From Platycnemis pennipes (lineage: Eukaryota > Arthropoda > Insecta > Odonata > Platycnemididae), in assembly GCA_933228895.1 (NCBI GenBank), contig OW121846.1:147144746-147208745 (forward strand): a DNA stretch of 64,000 nt. Reading direction: 5' to 3'. Both the position numbers and the translations under genes were made by a program. The notes beneath the pieces were generated by a model, which worked only from the letters and a program-made list of their open reading frames with translations, was not told where the DNA came from and did no database searches. Positions 1 to 10,274 of the stretch are shown here, piece after piece; position 1 is the stretch's first letter; each line of letters opens with the position of its first letter.

Positions 1-202
1 CTGTACAGTTTTTGGTGTCTTTTACCAATTAAAAGCGAATGCCAAAATTTAGTTTCATTGGTAGTGTTATTGTTACTAATAATTATGGGACGCTGTTAAT
101 TATAATTTAGACAGATAATACTTTATTTACTCTAGGAATAATTTCCTTAGGAGCTTGAATATATAATGACAGTAGCAAATTTTCCACAGAGAAAAAATCA
201 TT

Positions 203-274
203 TGCCTTGACCGGGACTCGAACCCGGACCCCCTGATTTCCGGCCAGGTGCTCTACCAGTTGAGCTACCAAGGC
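203..274 (-). tRNA. tRNA-like gene, left inverted copy, anticodon reads GGA
   Basis: The reverse strand folds as a full cloverleaf of 72 nt: a 7-bp acceptor stem (GCCTTGG/TCAAGGC, last pair G-U) with discriminator A, a D arm with GCTC/GAGC, an anticodon stem CCTGG/TCAGG with loop CCGGAAA, a 4-nt variable region and a T stem CCGGG/CCCGG around TTCGAGT. The internal Pol III boxes are textbook: A box TAGCTCAACTGG and B box GGTTCGAGTCC. By standard numbering the anticodon is GGA (Ser codons), but position 33 is C instead of the near-universal U and there is no long serine variable arm. It is therefore either a non-standard or decayed tRNA, or a tRNA-derived repeat. It is identical to the copy at 718-789. 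Confidence 0.8.
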
Positions 275-717
275 ATCCTCTTTCTCTGTGGAAATTATAG
301 AGCCTTAAAGGAACAAGATAGAAACGGACTGCTAGACATATCAATGTCACAAAGCAGCCGAAGTTGTACGCAAGGCGCCACCGTCCACGAGGTTAAGGCC
401 GACGTTTAAACACTGAGGTGCTTACTTTTAACGAAATTCAAAGGTCCACGAACTAGCCTAGCGAACTGATTTTTTCTCTGTGGAAAATTTGCTATTGTGC
501 AATATCAGCGGGTAACGCCGTTAAAGTTTTCACGGCTAGTTCGTGGACCTTTGAATTTCGTTAAAAGTAAGCACCTCAGTGTTTAAACGTCGGCCTTAAC
601 CTCGTGGACGGTGGCGCCTTGCGTACAACTTCGGCTGCTTTGTGACATTGATATGTCTAGCAGTCCGTTTCTATCTTGTTCCTTTAAGGCTCTATAATTT
701 CCACAGAGAAAGAGGAT

Positions 718-789
718 GCCTTGGTAGCTCAACTGGTAGAGCACCTGGCCGGAAATCAGGGGGTCCGGGTTCGAGTCCCGGTCAAGGCA
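718..789 (+). tRNA. tRNA-like gene, right copy, anticodon reads GGA
   Basis: Same 72-nt cloverleaf as the inverted copy at 203-274, with intact A and B boxes, preserved stems, and the same odd C at position 33 and short variable arm. CCA is not encoded, as expected for a eukaryotic nuclear tRNA. A run of six T residues follows at 795-800 and would terminate Pol III. Identity to the left copy suggests recent duplication or gene conversion through the hairpin. Confidence 0.82.
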
Positions 790-794
790 AATGA

Positions 795-800
795 TTTTTT
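795..800 (+). terminator. Pol III T-run terminator of the right tRNA
   Basis: Six consecutive T residues begin 5 nt after the mature 3' end of the tRNA at 718-789. The mirrored run (AAAAAA at 192-197) serves the minus-strand copy. Confidence 0.7.
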
Positions 801-891
801 CTCTGTGGAAAATTTGCTATTGTGCAATATCAGCGGGTAACGCCGTTAAAGTTTTCACGGCTAGTTCGTGGACCTTTGAATGTAATGACAG

Positions 892-1358
892 CTTAGTATC
901 ACCTGATAAGTTCAGGAAAAACAACCACAATCAAGTAATCAACCCATCAGTCAGTCACATTTAAAGATATATTGTAATAATTTATTCGTATATAATTGTT
1001 ATATGCCCTTGTGCGTATATGAAAAACAATGTCATGCAATTATTTATAGATGATAATTCAATATTTCATTTCACTATTTTCAACTTATTCGTTTATTTAT
1101 CAAATAGCAGTTAGTAAGGGGCACACGATGCGAATCTAGCAGGAATAATACAGCTTCTCTTTCTCGCATTTTATCCTTACAATTCAATTTTCACACTCTT
1201 TTGAGGAAAACCTTTTATAGGTAACATATTTGCGGCTGGTGCGCTTTAGTACATCGAAATGGGGGGCGATGGCGCTGTAGGTGCTGGAGCCATGAGCGCA
1301 CACTTTCCTGGAGAGGGGAAAAACACTCTGTGATTTGGAGAGAGCTGCGTGGCACGGG
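892..1358. other. AT-rich stretch, nothing recognised
   Basis: No convincing reading frame, RNA fold or element end was seen. The last part becomes G-rich as it approaches the minisatellite. Confidence 0.5.
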
Positions 1359-1773
1359 GTGGCGAGGGTGAGTTGGGTGGCGAGGGTGAGTTGGGTGGCG
1401 AGGGTGAGTTGGGTGGCGAGGGTGAGTTGGGTGGCGAGGGTGAGTTGGGTGGCGAGGGTGAGTTGGGTGGCGAGGGTGAGTTGGGTGGTGAGGGTGAGTT
1501 GGGTGGCGAGGGTGAGTTGGGTGGCGAGGGTGAGTTGGGTGGCGAGGGTGAGTTGGGTGGCGAGGGTGAGTTGGGTGGCGAGGGTGAGTTGGGTGGCGAG
1601 GGTGAGTTGGGTGGCGAGGGTGAGTTGGGTGGCGAGGGTGAGTTGGGTGGTGAGGGTGAGTTGGGTGGCGAGGGTGAGTTGGGTGGCGAGGGTGAGTTGG
1701 GTGGCGAGGGTGAGTTGGGTGGCGAGGGTGAGTTGGGTGGCGAGGGTGAGTTGGGTGGCGAGGGTGAGTTGGG
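1359..1773. repeat. 18-bp minisatellite, about 23 units
   Basis: The unit GGCGAGGGTGAGTTGGGT repeats almost perfectly. A C-to-T variant (GGTGAG for GGCGAG) occurs at 1489 and again at 1651, exactly 162 bp (nine units) apart, so at least one expansion copied a nine-unit block. The unit length is a multiple of three and lacks stops in several frames, so long reading frames cross it on both strands (for example repeats of EGELGG or VARVSW). These are most simply artefacts of the repeat; no start context, splice site or conserved flanking protein supports a gene. Confidence 0.95.
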
Positions 1774-2328
1774 ATTGGTCGTGGAGCGGCACATCGGGAC
1801 GGGGGTGTGTTGTAAAAATGTTTCCCGACAAGATTGGCGCTGCGATTAATGGACGACCCATAAGGCCTAACTAACTCCTCCTCCATCATCGACGCCGGAA
1901 TATAGATGCATATGTATGTATAGAGGTAATCACAGACTCGAAGAGAGGACGCGCTAGGCTGAAGCGCAAAAATAAAACAAAACTACTCTTCCTAGATCCA
2001 CAACGGTGCCATGAACACCAAAACGTCTCCGATATACCTATATTAGTGTCCCTTTTCGTGGGTCTATGTCCAATGTTAGTTTAATATTTTTTGCGAATTT
2101 ATAGAAATATATATAAATCATACATACGTCCGCCCGTGAAGCGGAAAGTCCGTAGTTTAATTCCCAATTAATCGAATTTTTTTCAGTTGAAATATGGCTT
2201 CTTTCCGTCTTCCCCACCAGATTTGTGTTAGACCATTTATTTGTTCCTTTTATTTTCCAATGACCTCCTCAATTGTATGTCCTCAATATGTATGTAGAGG
2301 CATAAAAACAAAAATAGACTGAGCCCCA
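1774..2328. other. Intergenic; weak tRNA-like B box only
   Basis: No gene was recognised. Around 2115-2165 there is a phrase resembling a tRNA B box (AGTTTAATTCCC), which could be a decayed SINE but is too weak to call. Confidence 0.3.
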
Positions 2329-3590
2329 AAACTCGCCGAAATGGTACTCACTCCTTCTCTTTTAATGGCCAATTTTTCCCTCAAACTAAAGGCACCGCTA
2401 TGGGTACCCTCGTGGCACCTTCCTACACCAATCTCTTCATGGTCCATCTCGAAAGTTCCTTAATATTAATGATAAATTGGAGGGGTGTGCGGGGGCATTC
2501 TAGAGCCCCCCTGGTGCTTAGACCTCTTTAGATACATTGTAACATTTAACCGGCGCGCCACTCGCAGACGGGACAAAAGCACCGTGGTAGACATATGGAG
2601 GGGGTCACCCATCCAACCTCTCTCCGGGCCGAACATTGTTTAACTTCGGTGATCTCACGAAAACCGGTGTGCCAACGTGGTTAGGCCCTTGCACTCGACA
2701 GTACCTTTCTATGTAAACAATTCCTTCAACTTCTCTTCTGGGCTCGCTATATTGACGTTATATTTCTCGTCTGGCCCCACGGACATGAATCCCTTCTGCC
2801 CTTCATAAATTCCCTGAATACTTCTTTCTCAGTTTCCATCTCCGACTCCTCATTCACATTTCCTGATATCAATATCCTCTTGAAACTTCAAAAATTCACT
2901 ACCTCTGTGCACAAAAAAGCCACAAATCATGAACAATGCCTTCACCTCCTCACAAAAATTAAACGTTGGATCCCATTCTCCCTCTCCACCTGAGGACACC
3001 GTGTATATGCAACAACGCCTCTTCCCTCTATCAGTGTACGGACAGCCTCCACCTCTGCCTCAGTAAACGCGGGTATCCCGAGAAATTGCTCCATAGCAAA
3101 ATCCTCCCACCCACAGCCAAATTCACACCCCATGCCAAGTCTAACTCCCCACACACCTTTAATCTCTTCACAACTTTCATTCCCGGAGCCCACAGAATAA
3201 AAAGATTCTCAAAAACTTGTTCCCTATTACAAAGAACAACGCTTGTACTTCTCTTCACCTTCCCTCCTATCCCTCAGTCTGCTTAAGACGCCGGGCAAAC
3301 TTGTGTGATATTTTCAAATCTACTAGGCCTCCCTTCCAACCACCACCCACCCGCTCTCCTCTGTCTTGCCAACGCCCAAGATGTAAGTACTGCCTGTTTC
3401 TCCGTCCCACAAAGAGGGGAGAACCATAGAGATGAGAACCAGCGAGTCTGCCCACATCCTCGTCTCAAAGGCCTGGGAACATCCGGACCTGAACCAGCAA
3501 CATTGACGATCCCAGTTGGTCACCAACTCCTACCCACCACCGCCTCTTTCCCCTCCTACCATAGCATATCCATTCCCCATCTTCTAACTT
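2329..3590 (+). pseudogene. Penelope-like element remnant (RT core and C-terminal linker)
   Basis: The + strand translates in pieces to Penelope-type reverse transcriptase: the motif-B block TKGTAMGTLVAPSYTNLFM near 2385-2450, then, after an interrupting SINE, the catalytic block RYIDVIF near 2745. The second catalytic aspartate of the expected YxDD is V. Downstream come the linker phrases KRGYPEKLL and PGAHRI, shared with the PLE copies at 41-43 kb, and a C-terminal tail. The GIY-YIG endonuclease present in the 42.6-kb copy has dropped out near 3410. Stops and frameshifts make it non-functional. In intact PLEs the RT and GIY-YIG act together in target-primed insertion. Confidence 0.75.
2475..2702 (-). 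mobile_element. 5S-rRNA-derived SINE (SINE3-like) inserted in the PLE
   Basis: The reverse strand from about 2690 down to 2603 reads as a diverged 5S rRNA: GATCACCGAAGTTAAAC, then TTCGGCCCGG, then GGTTGGATGGGTGACC, which correspond to box A, the intermediate element and box C of the internal 5S promoter. After about 90 nt of 5S-like head the sequence continues into an unrelated body, unlike a plain 5S gene. It separates the motif-B and catalytic blocks of the PLE reverse transcriptase, so it is an insertion. The left boundary is approximate. Confidence 0.65.
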
Positions 3591-3599
3591 AATTATTAG

Positions 3600-3885
3600 G
3601 ACACAATATCTGCATTATACTAGTTGTCACCCGCCACACACGTAACAATCCATCCCATACTCTCTCTCCGTCCGGACTCCCCGTCTCTGCAGCAATGCCC
3701 CCTCTCTATACCAAGCCATAGATAACCTCCATCACGCCCTCCAGAAGCGTGGGTACCCAGAGACCCTCCTCAGAAAGATAATTCTATCCCCTATCGCTAA
3801 TTACACACCCCGCATCAAAAATAACCCTCTCGGCCCATTGAATTTCACCACCATAATTTTTTCCTCGGCTCACACGAAACAAAAT
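3600..3885 (+). pseudogene. Second, diverged Penelope-like remnant
   Basis: Translation in one frame gives a block ending in QKRGYPETLL, then ILSPIANYTPR and SSAHTKQN. This parallels the KRGYPEKLL...PTAKFTP...PGAHRI linker of the neighbouring PLE remnant but differs at many positions, so it comes from another subfamily. Only the linker between RT and endonuclease survives. Confidence 0.5.
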
Positions 3886-5181
3886 GTAAAATTAATGTGC
3901 TGATTTGGCACCAAACAATACATAACTGAAAATAAATCAATATCTAAATAGCTTGCAATAAAAAAATACATTTCACAGTACATATTAAACATTGAAAAAA
4001 ATGTTTGTTACTGATAATAAACATTTTATAACCTTGTTTCAAGTGTTATAAAATATTGCAAAACGTCTAGCTCCGAAATTCACATTTCATACACAAGACG
4101 AGCCGCCGGTAGGCAAAAATTGTTTTCTCTTACTATCGGCTCAGCAAAACCGTCAATTAATACTTTCATAATTACGCAACTGATCAATAAAACAAATCCC
4201 GCTTTCTTCGGCTTCTTCTACTTCGTCAATACATCTTTTGTCCCTTTGCCAAAAACGTAAACACATTTATTTAGTTTCTTAAACAAATTTGCTTAGTAAC
4301 TCGTTCCCCACGTTAAAAGATAGGGAAAAACAATTTTCTCATGCTTAAATTCTTACCCTTTTCGATCGGTCGACGAAAATAAAAATACAATAAGGCAATG
4401 CGTCCATGTTTCCTCTTTTGAACGACACCACTTTCGCTTCGATCAGACTTGTGTATCATAGGAGATAACCTCGAATTAATGGACCAACCTTGAGCGCTGC
4501 AAACACTTATAGGTGTAGATAAATACCACGAATGAATATATTTACTATTGAAGACGACGAGATGAAACATAGCTGTTGGAGCACGCCAAAACTCAAGACT
4601 ACTACAACCAATAGCCGGTAGACGGGAGAAGTACTGCAGGCATGAAACCCCTGAAATTGCGGGGACTTAAACGGAAGAGTTTTCTTCTTTCCATGACTCG
4701 CTACGTCAAAACCCTCCGAGTCAAAACCCTCCGTGGATGACGCGAAATGCGTCGGACTGAATCGGACGTTGGGCAAACCAGAAAGTGTCAGCCTGTCCTT
4801 TGTTGTGGAAAAGTCCAGTTTCCTGCAGCGGCCCATTGTAGAATGAATCGCTTCGCATGAATGGGGTTGAAGCGGTGGCCGCTCACCCACTAATCCCAGG
4901 CCCCTCGAAAACCACCCTCCCTGAATCCCCTTACCCCCCGGTCCCATTCCATCGCCCCGACCCACCCAAGGGCCGGCCCAAAGGACCACGTACGCTCCCG
5001 TGGTCTGCTTTGGCCGGCCGTGTCAAGCGTGACTGAATGATGGGTCCTTTGTGACGGAAGGGTCGATTGGCCGCGATGGGCCCATTAAGGCCTCCCTCCT
5101 TGGTCCCGCCTCCCCCTCCGCTATGTGTTCTGACGCCGCCGTGACATGTTCCCATCCGTGTGTGGGACGGGCGCATTTCAG
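3886..5181. other. No recognised gene; GC-rich from about 4850
   Basis: The first part is AT-rich and featureless. From about 4850 to 5150 it becomes GC-rich and short frames open on both strands, but none resembles a known family. Confidence 0.4.
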
Positions 5182-5285
5182 TACTTGAGGGTGAGGCCCG
5201 CCGCAAGAAGAACGCAGCCGAGGCAGAGGCCTCCGCCGCCGAGGTGCAGGAGGCCAGGAATAGACGTGCGCGCAAGAAGGCGTAG
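5182..5285 (+). CDS. Possible terminal exon of an unknown charged coiled-coil protein
   Basis: After a plausible 3' splice site (CATTTCAG at 5174-5181) a frame continues with LEGEARRKKNAAEAEAS, then AAEVQEARNRRARKKA and a TAG stop at 5283-5285. It is rich in A, E, R and K, as in a C-terminal helical tail, and the codons are G/C-rich at third positions, unlike the surroundings. No upstream exon was found. It could be the tail of a transposon-borne DNA-binding protein, or chance in a GC-rich stretch. Confidence 0.2.
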
Positions 5286-5293
5286 CCGAGGCT

Positions 5294-5294
5294 T

Positions 5295-5367
<73 letters not shown>
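5294..5367. repeat. (TA)n microsatellite
   Basis: About 35 TA dinucleotides directly abut the 3' end of the minus-strand CR1-like fragment and replace its usual hexamer tail. Confidence 0.97.
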
Positions 5368-5370
<3 letters not shown>

Positions 5371-6598
5371 AGCCACCGTAAGGGTGTGTGGCAGGGGTGA
5401 AAATCACCAAGTATGCACTACTAACATGCAAACAAGCAACTATAGGGTCTCATGCATCTAGATTGTTAGTATCTATAGTATTTGAGGGGTTAATACATAC
5501 ATCATGCACTACAGGCTTCTCTAAAATATTTCACCTACCTATCCCTTTCCTATGCTGCCTATCCTGTTCTCTTATAGTACGGGGGAAAAATGCCATTTCG
5601 AATCTATCGGTACGACAATCTATCTCTCTAATCTTATTTATCTGGTCGAATCTAGCATAATACGCTGGTGTTTTTAATATATGCCAAACATCATCAGTAA
5701 CGCTATCCGAAAGAAATGTCTCTAATAGATTTAATCTGTACTTTAACCTACGCTCTGATAATGATTCCCACCCCAATTCTTGTATTAATTCTGATACACT
5801 ACTCAACCTATCGTAACACCATTTGACGAACCTAGCTGCTTTACGCTGCACACTGTCTAGTTCTCTGATCAAACCTAATACATTAGGATCCAATACACTG
5901 GCTGCATACTCAAGGTGGGGCCTAACTAGTGAAAAGTAACATCGCTCCTTTGTCTTCTCATCACATTTCCCAAGTACTCTTTTTACAAATCCTAGCTTTC
6001 TCTTCGCTCGGCCGCATATTTCCCGGATGTGTCTTCCCCACGATAAATCTTTAGTGATTCTTACAACTAAATATCTCATGCTTTCAAAGTTTTCGATCTT
6101 CGTGATACTAATTTTACAGCATCGCTCTGTCGAATTATTCCTCCTCCAAAAATTGATAGCTACACCCTTTTTATGGTTCAGTTCTAACTGCCATTTGTCG
6201 CACCACTCTTGAATTGCATCTAAATCCTTGCTAAGCGATTTCCTGTCTTATTCTTTTGATATACCCCCATACACTACCGCATCATCTGCAAAAAGTCTAA
6301 GCTTACTACTAACTACGGTACCCAAATCGTTTATGTATAAAAGAAATAGAAGCGGACCTACTACTCTACCCTGGGTAACTCCCGATGTGACTTTGATAGT
6401 GTCCGACATGATACCATATATGACAACCCTCTGCTCTCGCCCACTTAAGAATTCTTTTACCCAAGATACAACGTCTTTATTTATACCAAAACTCTCTAAC
6501 TTCAAGATTAATTTATCATGAGGAACTTTATCGAATGTCTTTTTAAAATCTAAAAATATCGCATCAACTTCAGTTCTGTTTTCGCCGTAGACTAAAAT
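5368..6598 (-). mobile_element. CR1-like family A retrotransposon, 5'-truncated copy
   Basis: The reverse strand encodes the second half of the family A polymerase seen intact at 57.1-59.9 kb: SGREQRVVI, GVTQGRVVGPLLFLLYINDL, the catalytic LFADDAVVY, and the C-terminal RPHLEYAAS and YARFDQINKIREIDCRTDR blocks. Homology starts inside the RT domain near 6598 and runs to the conserved 3' end (GCAAGCCACC on the + strand at 5368). Frames are broken near 6240 and 6100, and Q to R in the conserved GVPQG region suggests decay. It is a dead-on-arrival copy. Confidence 0.9.
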
Positions 6599-7880
6599 AC
6601 GTCGGTGAAGACGAATGGGCCGGCAAAATCTGATGGACGACTGCCGCGGATTTGCTCAGATAAACTCAGCTAAAACAGGAAAACTTTGTTTGTATTATAA
6701 GAGAATTAGCCAAAGATAAAATAGACACGCTTGAATTTCTTACCTGAAGAATCATTTACCAAAGTAAGTGGCACTAGGGATCTCATGCATAAAAATTCAT
6801 CTAACGAATCTGCTCGTTCCCACAGTTGTAAATATTGGGCCTAGCCCGAACTTCCATCAAACCCGCACTTGCATATTAAAATGCAATTAACTTCATCGCT
6901 GGAAGTTTGCGCTGTAGATACGCACTGAATTACCCGTGAGACCGTGTGATTTACTAAATATTGAAGATTCATTTCGCACATGTTTTCGGTTATACTTATT
7001 CCCTCGGGGTATGCCGCATCGGGGATACAACTCTTATCCATTACTAAGAACGGAGCTTCTAAGGGTATTACACTGACTATTAGTCAGCCCCCTAGTGATC
7101 AGTAAGGACAAAACCTCCTCAGGTAACATCTCCGTCAGCATATCAGGACTTTTCCTCCATTTAAAAGCACTCTCCTTGTCCTACTAAGAGAGGTTGCGAT
7201 TGAAAATGATTCCGAAAATTATTCAAATAAATTTACCTCAGTTACGAGTGAACTGAACGGAGTGCAATGAAGAACAAATTGACACTACTCACTGATCCAT
7301 TCTCTCGAACCATTATCCTCGCAAAATCTACAGTATAGATTCTTTAGAAATCAGTGACAGCATGTAAAGCCTGAAAAAGTTAAATTCGTGGAGTTATTAT
7401 CCACACTACATGAACAATCCAACGGAGTCTCGGTATTTCCAGGTCCCGCTGCGCGTAGCCGGGCCGCAACGCGCGATCGAAAAATAGTTTATTCTCGGCG
7501 TAGCAAAATTTTTCAAATATTTTTACGAAATAACCTAGAAATATCTTCAGTTTATACTCTGATGAAGTATCCCAGAGACCATTTTCGGAATAAGGATTAT
7601 GTTGTCTACTTTATGTAAAATTTTGTCTAAAAAAGGGTCCGCCATTTTGTGACGTAATAGCACTCAAATATAAGCAAAAATGTCTGATCCTTATGCATAG
7701 TATAGGAAAAGTACCCTGTTCACAATTGGTAATGTTTTTTATTTCATAAAAAAACCTTTAGTTACTCCTACATCTGCTCAATTTTCAAGATTTTCGAAGA
7801 AAATGAGAACGGGCGCTTTTTTCGAAATTTAGTCGTGTTTGAGCCTCTATATCTAAGTAACGGGTACCTATGAAAAATGA
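6599..7880. other. No recognised feature
   Basis: Short frames only. A phrase near 7635-7660 (GGGTCCGCCATTTTGTG) looks repeat-like but no partner was seen in the window. Confidence 0.4.
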
Positions 7881-7934
7881 CTTACTATTCCATAATCACC
7901 AATCATTTGTGATTGATAATTATGGAATAGCAAG
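7881..7934. repeat. 54-nt hairpin
   Basis: Arms CTTACTATTCCATAAT (7881-7896) and ATTATGGAATAGCAAG (7919-7934) pair with one mismatch, and an inner stem CAATCA/TGATTG at about 900-915 extends the pairing. It could be the core of a small fold-back element. Confidence 0.5.
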
Positions 7935-9450
7935 TAAATAGTAAGTAGTATATGTGCCAAGTTTCTAGACGTTATCTCAAAAAAAGCAGTTTTGGACTTT
8001 CGTGGGGTTAATTGCGATTTGAGCCCACTGTGCGACGCCGCGTTCCTCGCGCATGTCTTCGAATCCCGAGTGATGGAGAGGACTCGTCATCACTCAGCAT
8101 CCCTGGTTCATATGGTGGCGGAATCATAAATACCATCGGCATTTGTTGCAGTGGCCGCATTCCGGTGTTTAAGTTCAAGTATACACTTGTTCATTCTGAA
8201 GCCCAGTTTGACTTGCCGCCAATTGTTTTCTAGTGTTTTCCGCCAGTGTCGTGAGACATTTGCGCGTTTTTTTGTGTGTTCCCTTGGGGAGGAGAACGAA
8301 GGAGAGAGTTCGCCTTGTGCTTTCTTACGAGACTGTTCGAAGTGTTGTCTAGCGCAACCTCGGTGACCGGTCAAAGTGTGTGTGTACAAGAAGCAAGGAG
8401 CTGCCGGAATATAGCTGCAAACCACGTGAGTTTCACATCCTGGCGGATTGTTTCATTAGCGGCATTGTCCCCCTAATATCAAAATTTTTAAAATACAGTC
8501 CACTAGAATCCTTCGCGAACAACACTCTTTGCTGATTGTAACCATGTTTAAGGGAATAAATATAATATTAATTTTACGAATAAGCAGGTCGCAATGGCCG
8601 TGTTGTGCAAGTGAACTTCCATTGAAAGGAAAGCCGATTCTTCATAAGCACACATAATAACTCGACGTTGTTACTTGAAAAGATACGATGTAAACATTAA
8701 TTAAAAATCTACATGCATGTATTTCGCTGAGAGATTCCAAGAGAACATGACAGAGTAAAATACACGGATGAGCTCATGCTTGCTTTACCCTGACTATCAA
8801 AGTTGTGTATGCTGAAAATCTCTTTGTAAAAGGGATGAGTTCGTTAAAGTTAACTTTTGAATCTCAAATTTAATAAAAACCGTTAATCTACCGCGAAGAG
8901 AGAGGTTAATGTTCCATTCATTGGGATAATTGTTCGACTTTTGGTGAACCGGCGGGCCACATTATTGTGCGATAAAAGTTTCAGCCAATAGACAATTGAT
9001 CAACGATGAATGATCAAAATATCAGATGAAACCTCCGCACTCGGCACTTTTAAATTGCCCATGTCATGATGAGTTCATTTTTATATGGAACTCTTGATTA
9101 CAGCCGCATTCCCAATAACTCTGGCCTTTCGAACTCCTAATCATTGCCATCTCCATGCCAGTCACTGGTTTTATAAACCAAATGGAACCTTTGGTATTGT
9201 AATCAACGCTAAATTATGGCAATAATTAATTCAGATAAACAGCAATATTGTGCTTTTGATAATTATAAAATAAACATATGTTGAATGCGAGAAGCTTTTT
9301 TGACATTACCAACGGTTATTTATTCCATAATAATCGTTCGTTATTTTGCACTGGACGAGGCTTCATTACTAAAAATTATACCTGGATATTCTTTTAACTT
9401 AATTATTTAATCTGACGATAGCGTGTCATTCTTCCAGCCTGAAAGCACAT
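7935..9450. other. No recognised gene; possible non-coding first exon near 8212-8428
   Basis: The stretch 8212-8428 is richer in CpG and GT than its surroundings and ends in a good donor (CCAC|GTGAGT). This could be an untranslated first exon, but no promoter motif or coding partner was seen. The rest is AT-rich and featureless. Confidence 0.2.
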
Positions 9451-9605
9451 GGCGGCCGTGGTTACCACGTCGGTAACTAGTCGGCTAAGCAAATCGAATG
9501 TTGAGGCTTGGCTCGAATCCTGCGTTCGAATTTTGTGCTAGCCTCAGGATGTTGTGTTCGATGTTATGATATAACATAATCAATTCGAGTACCCGGTAAT
9601 TCGCA
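9451..9605 (+). mobile_element. Possible decayed tRNA-derived SINE
   Basis: A B-box-like GGCTCGAATCC lies near 9520 downstream of a GTGGTTACCACG phrase. The following GTTGTGTTCGATGTTATGAT resembles the GTTGGATGTTATG segment of the better SINE at 34.45 kb. The first box is poor. Confidence 0.3.
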
Positions 9606-10200
9606 TTCTACAACCACTGAAAGCACGGGTCAGTACTTGCATTGTGGGAGGCGACCGACAGATGAACTTAAAGCACAGTTCTAAGCATAAGTTCGTGGCT
9701 GAACCCTCCGCCAATATCCATTTTTTCATTAAGGAAAGTTAAGTAATTCGGTTAGGGGTGGCAATTTTGTGGGAATAAAGTAAGGGCAGAGAGAAACCCG
9801 GCGTCGGTATCAGCCTGCTCTAAAAGAAAGGCGTAAAGTGGTCCACATTTTTTCGCCCCATCCGACGGACAGAGCGCTGAACTTGAAGTACTCTCCGCAC
9901 AGGACTAAAGTAGAGACGGATATAACATTGAAAAAAAAAGATGGGAATCCATTGCACTAACCATCACATCAACTAGTTCCCTTTTGTTAACCGTGATCGA
10001 CTTGGGCAAAAGAGGGAAAATCAGTGCGGCAGGAAATATACTAGTTCTATATAATCGAACTATATACACAGAATACTGCATTAATCTTCGGCTTCCCTGA
10101 GAATAAATTATAGATAGCTAAAAGCGAAATGATGATTCTCCTAGAACTTTGCCATGAGTTATTAATTCTCTTCTTCCTGTTTCAATCAAACAGAGATAAC

Positions 10201-10274
10201 TCGAAAATTTAATTTACCTAAGATATTAAGACATCCTACTGCACGCTCCATTTGGATGGAGGTAAGAAATACCG
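10201..10274. repeat. Dispersed repeat, partner at 34040-34113
   Basis: About 74 bp starting TCGAAAATTTAATTTA and containing GCACGCTCCATTTGGATGGA aligns to 34040-34113 at roughly 80 percent by eye. Neither copy codes. Its class is unknown. Confidence 0.6.

Larger units (their letters stand above)
164..891. mobile_element. Insertion carrying two head-to-head tRNA genes, flanked by 9-bp direct repeats
   Basis: Seen directly: bases 173-458 and 534-819 are inverted copies of each other, each 286 nt with no length difference, around a 75-nt spacer. Bases 467-556 recur as a direct copy at 792-881, so the right half reads as one 325-bp unit followed by the start of the next. The 9-mer TAATGACAG occurs at 164-172, abutting the left arm, and at 883-891, just beyond the right end. 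Inference: a fragment of a tandem tRNA-gene array, with one unit inverted, was inserted here and duplicated 9 bp of target. No terminal inverted repeat or transposase is visible, so the mechanism is unknown. Confidence 0.6.

Noticed and set aside
1184..1889. Several long open frames on both strands through 1359-1773
   Set aside because: All are produced by an 18-bp repeat without stops; flanking residues show no family resemblance and no start or splice context.
2603..2702. Functional 5S rRNA gene
   Set aside because: Too diverged from 5S at the ends and continues into a non-5S body; better explained as a 5S-derived SINE.
5146..5400. Frames with runs of Ile-Tyr
   Set aside because: They translate a (TA)n microsatellite.
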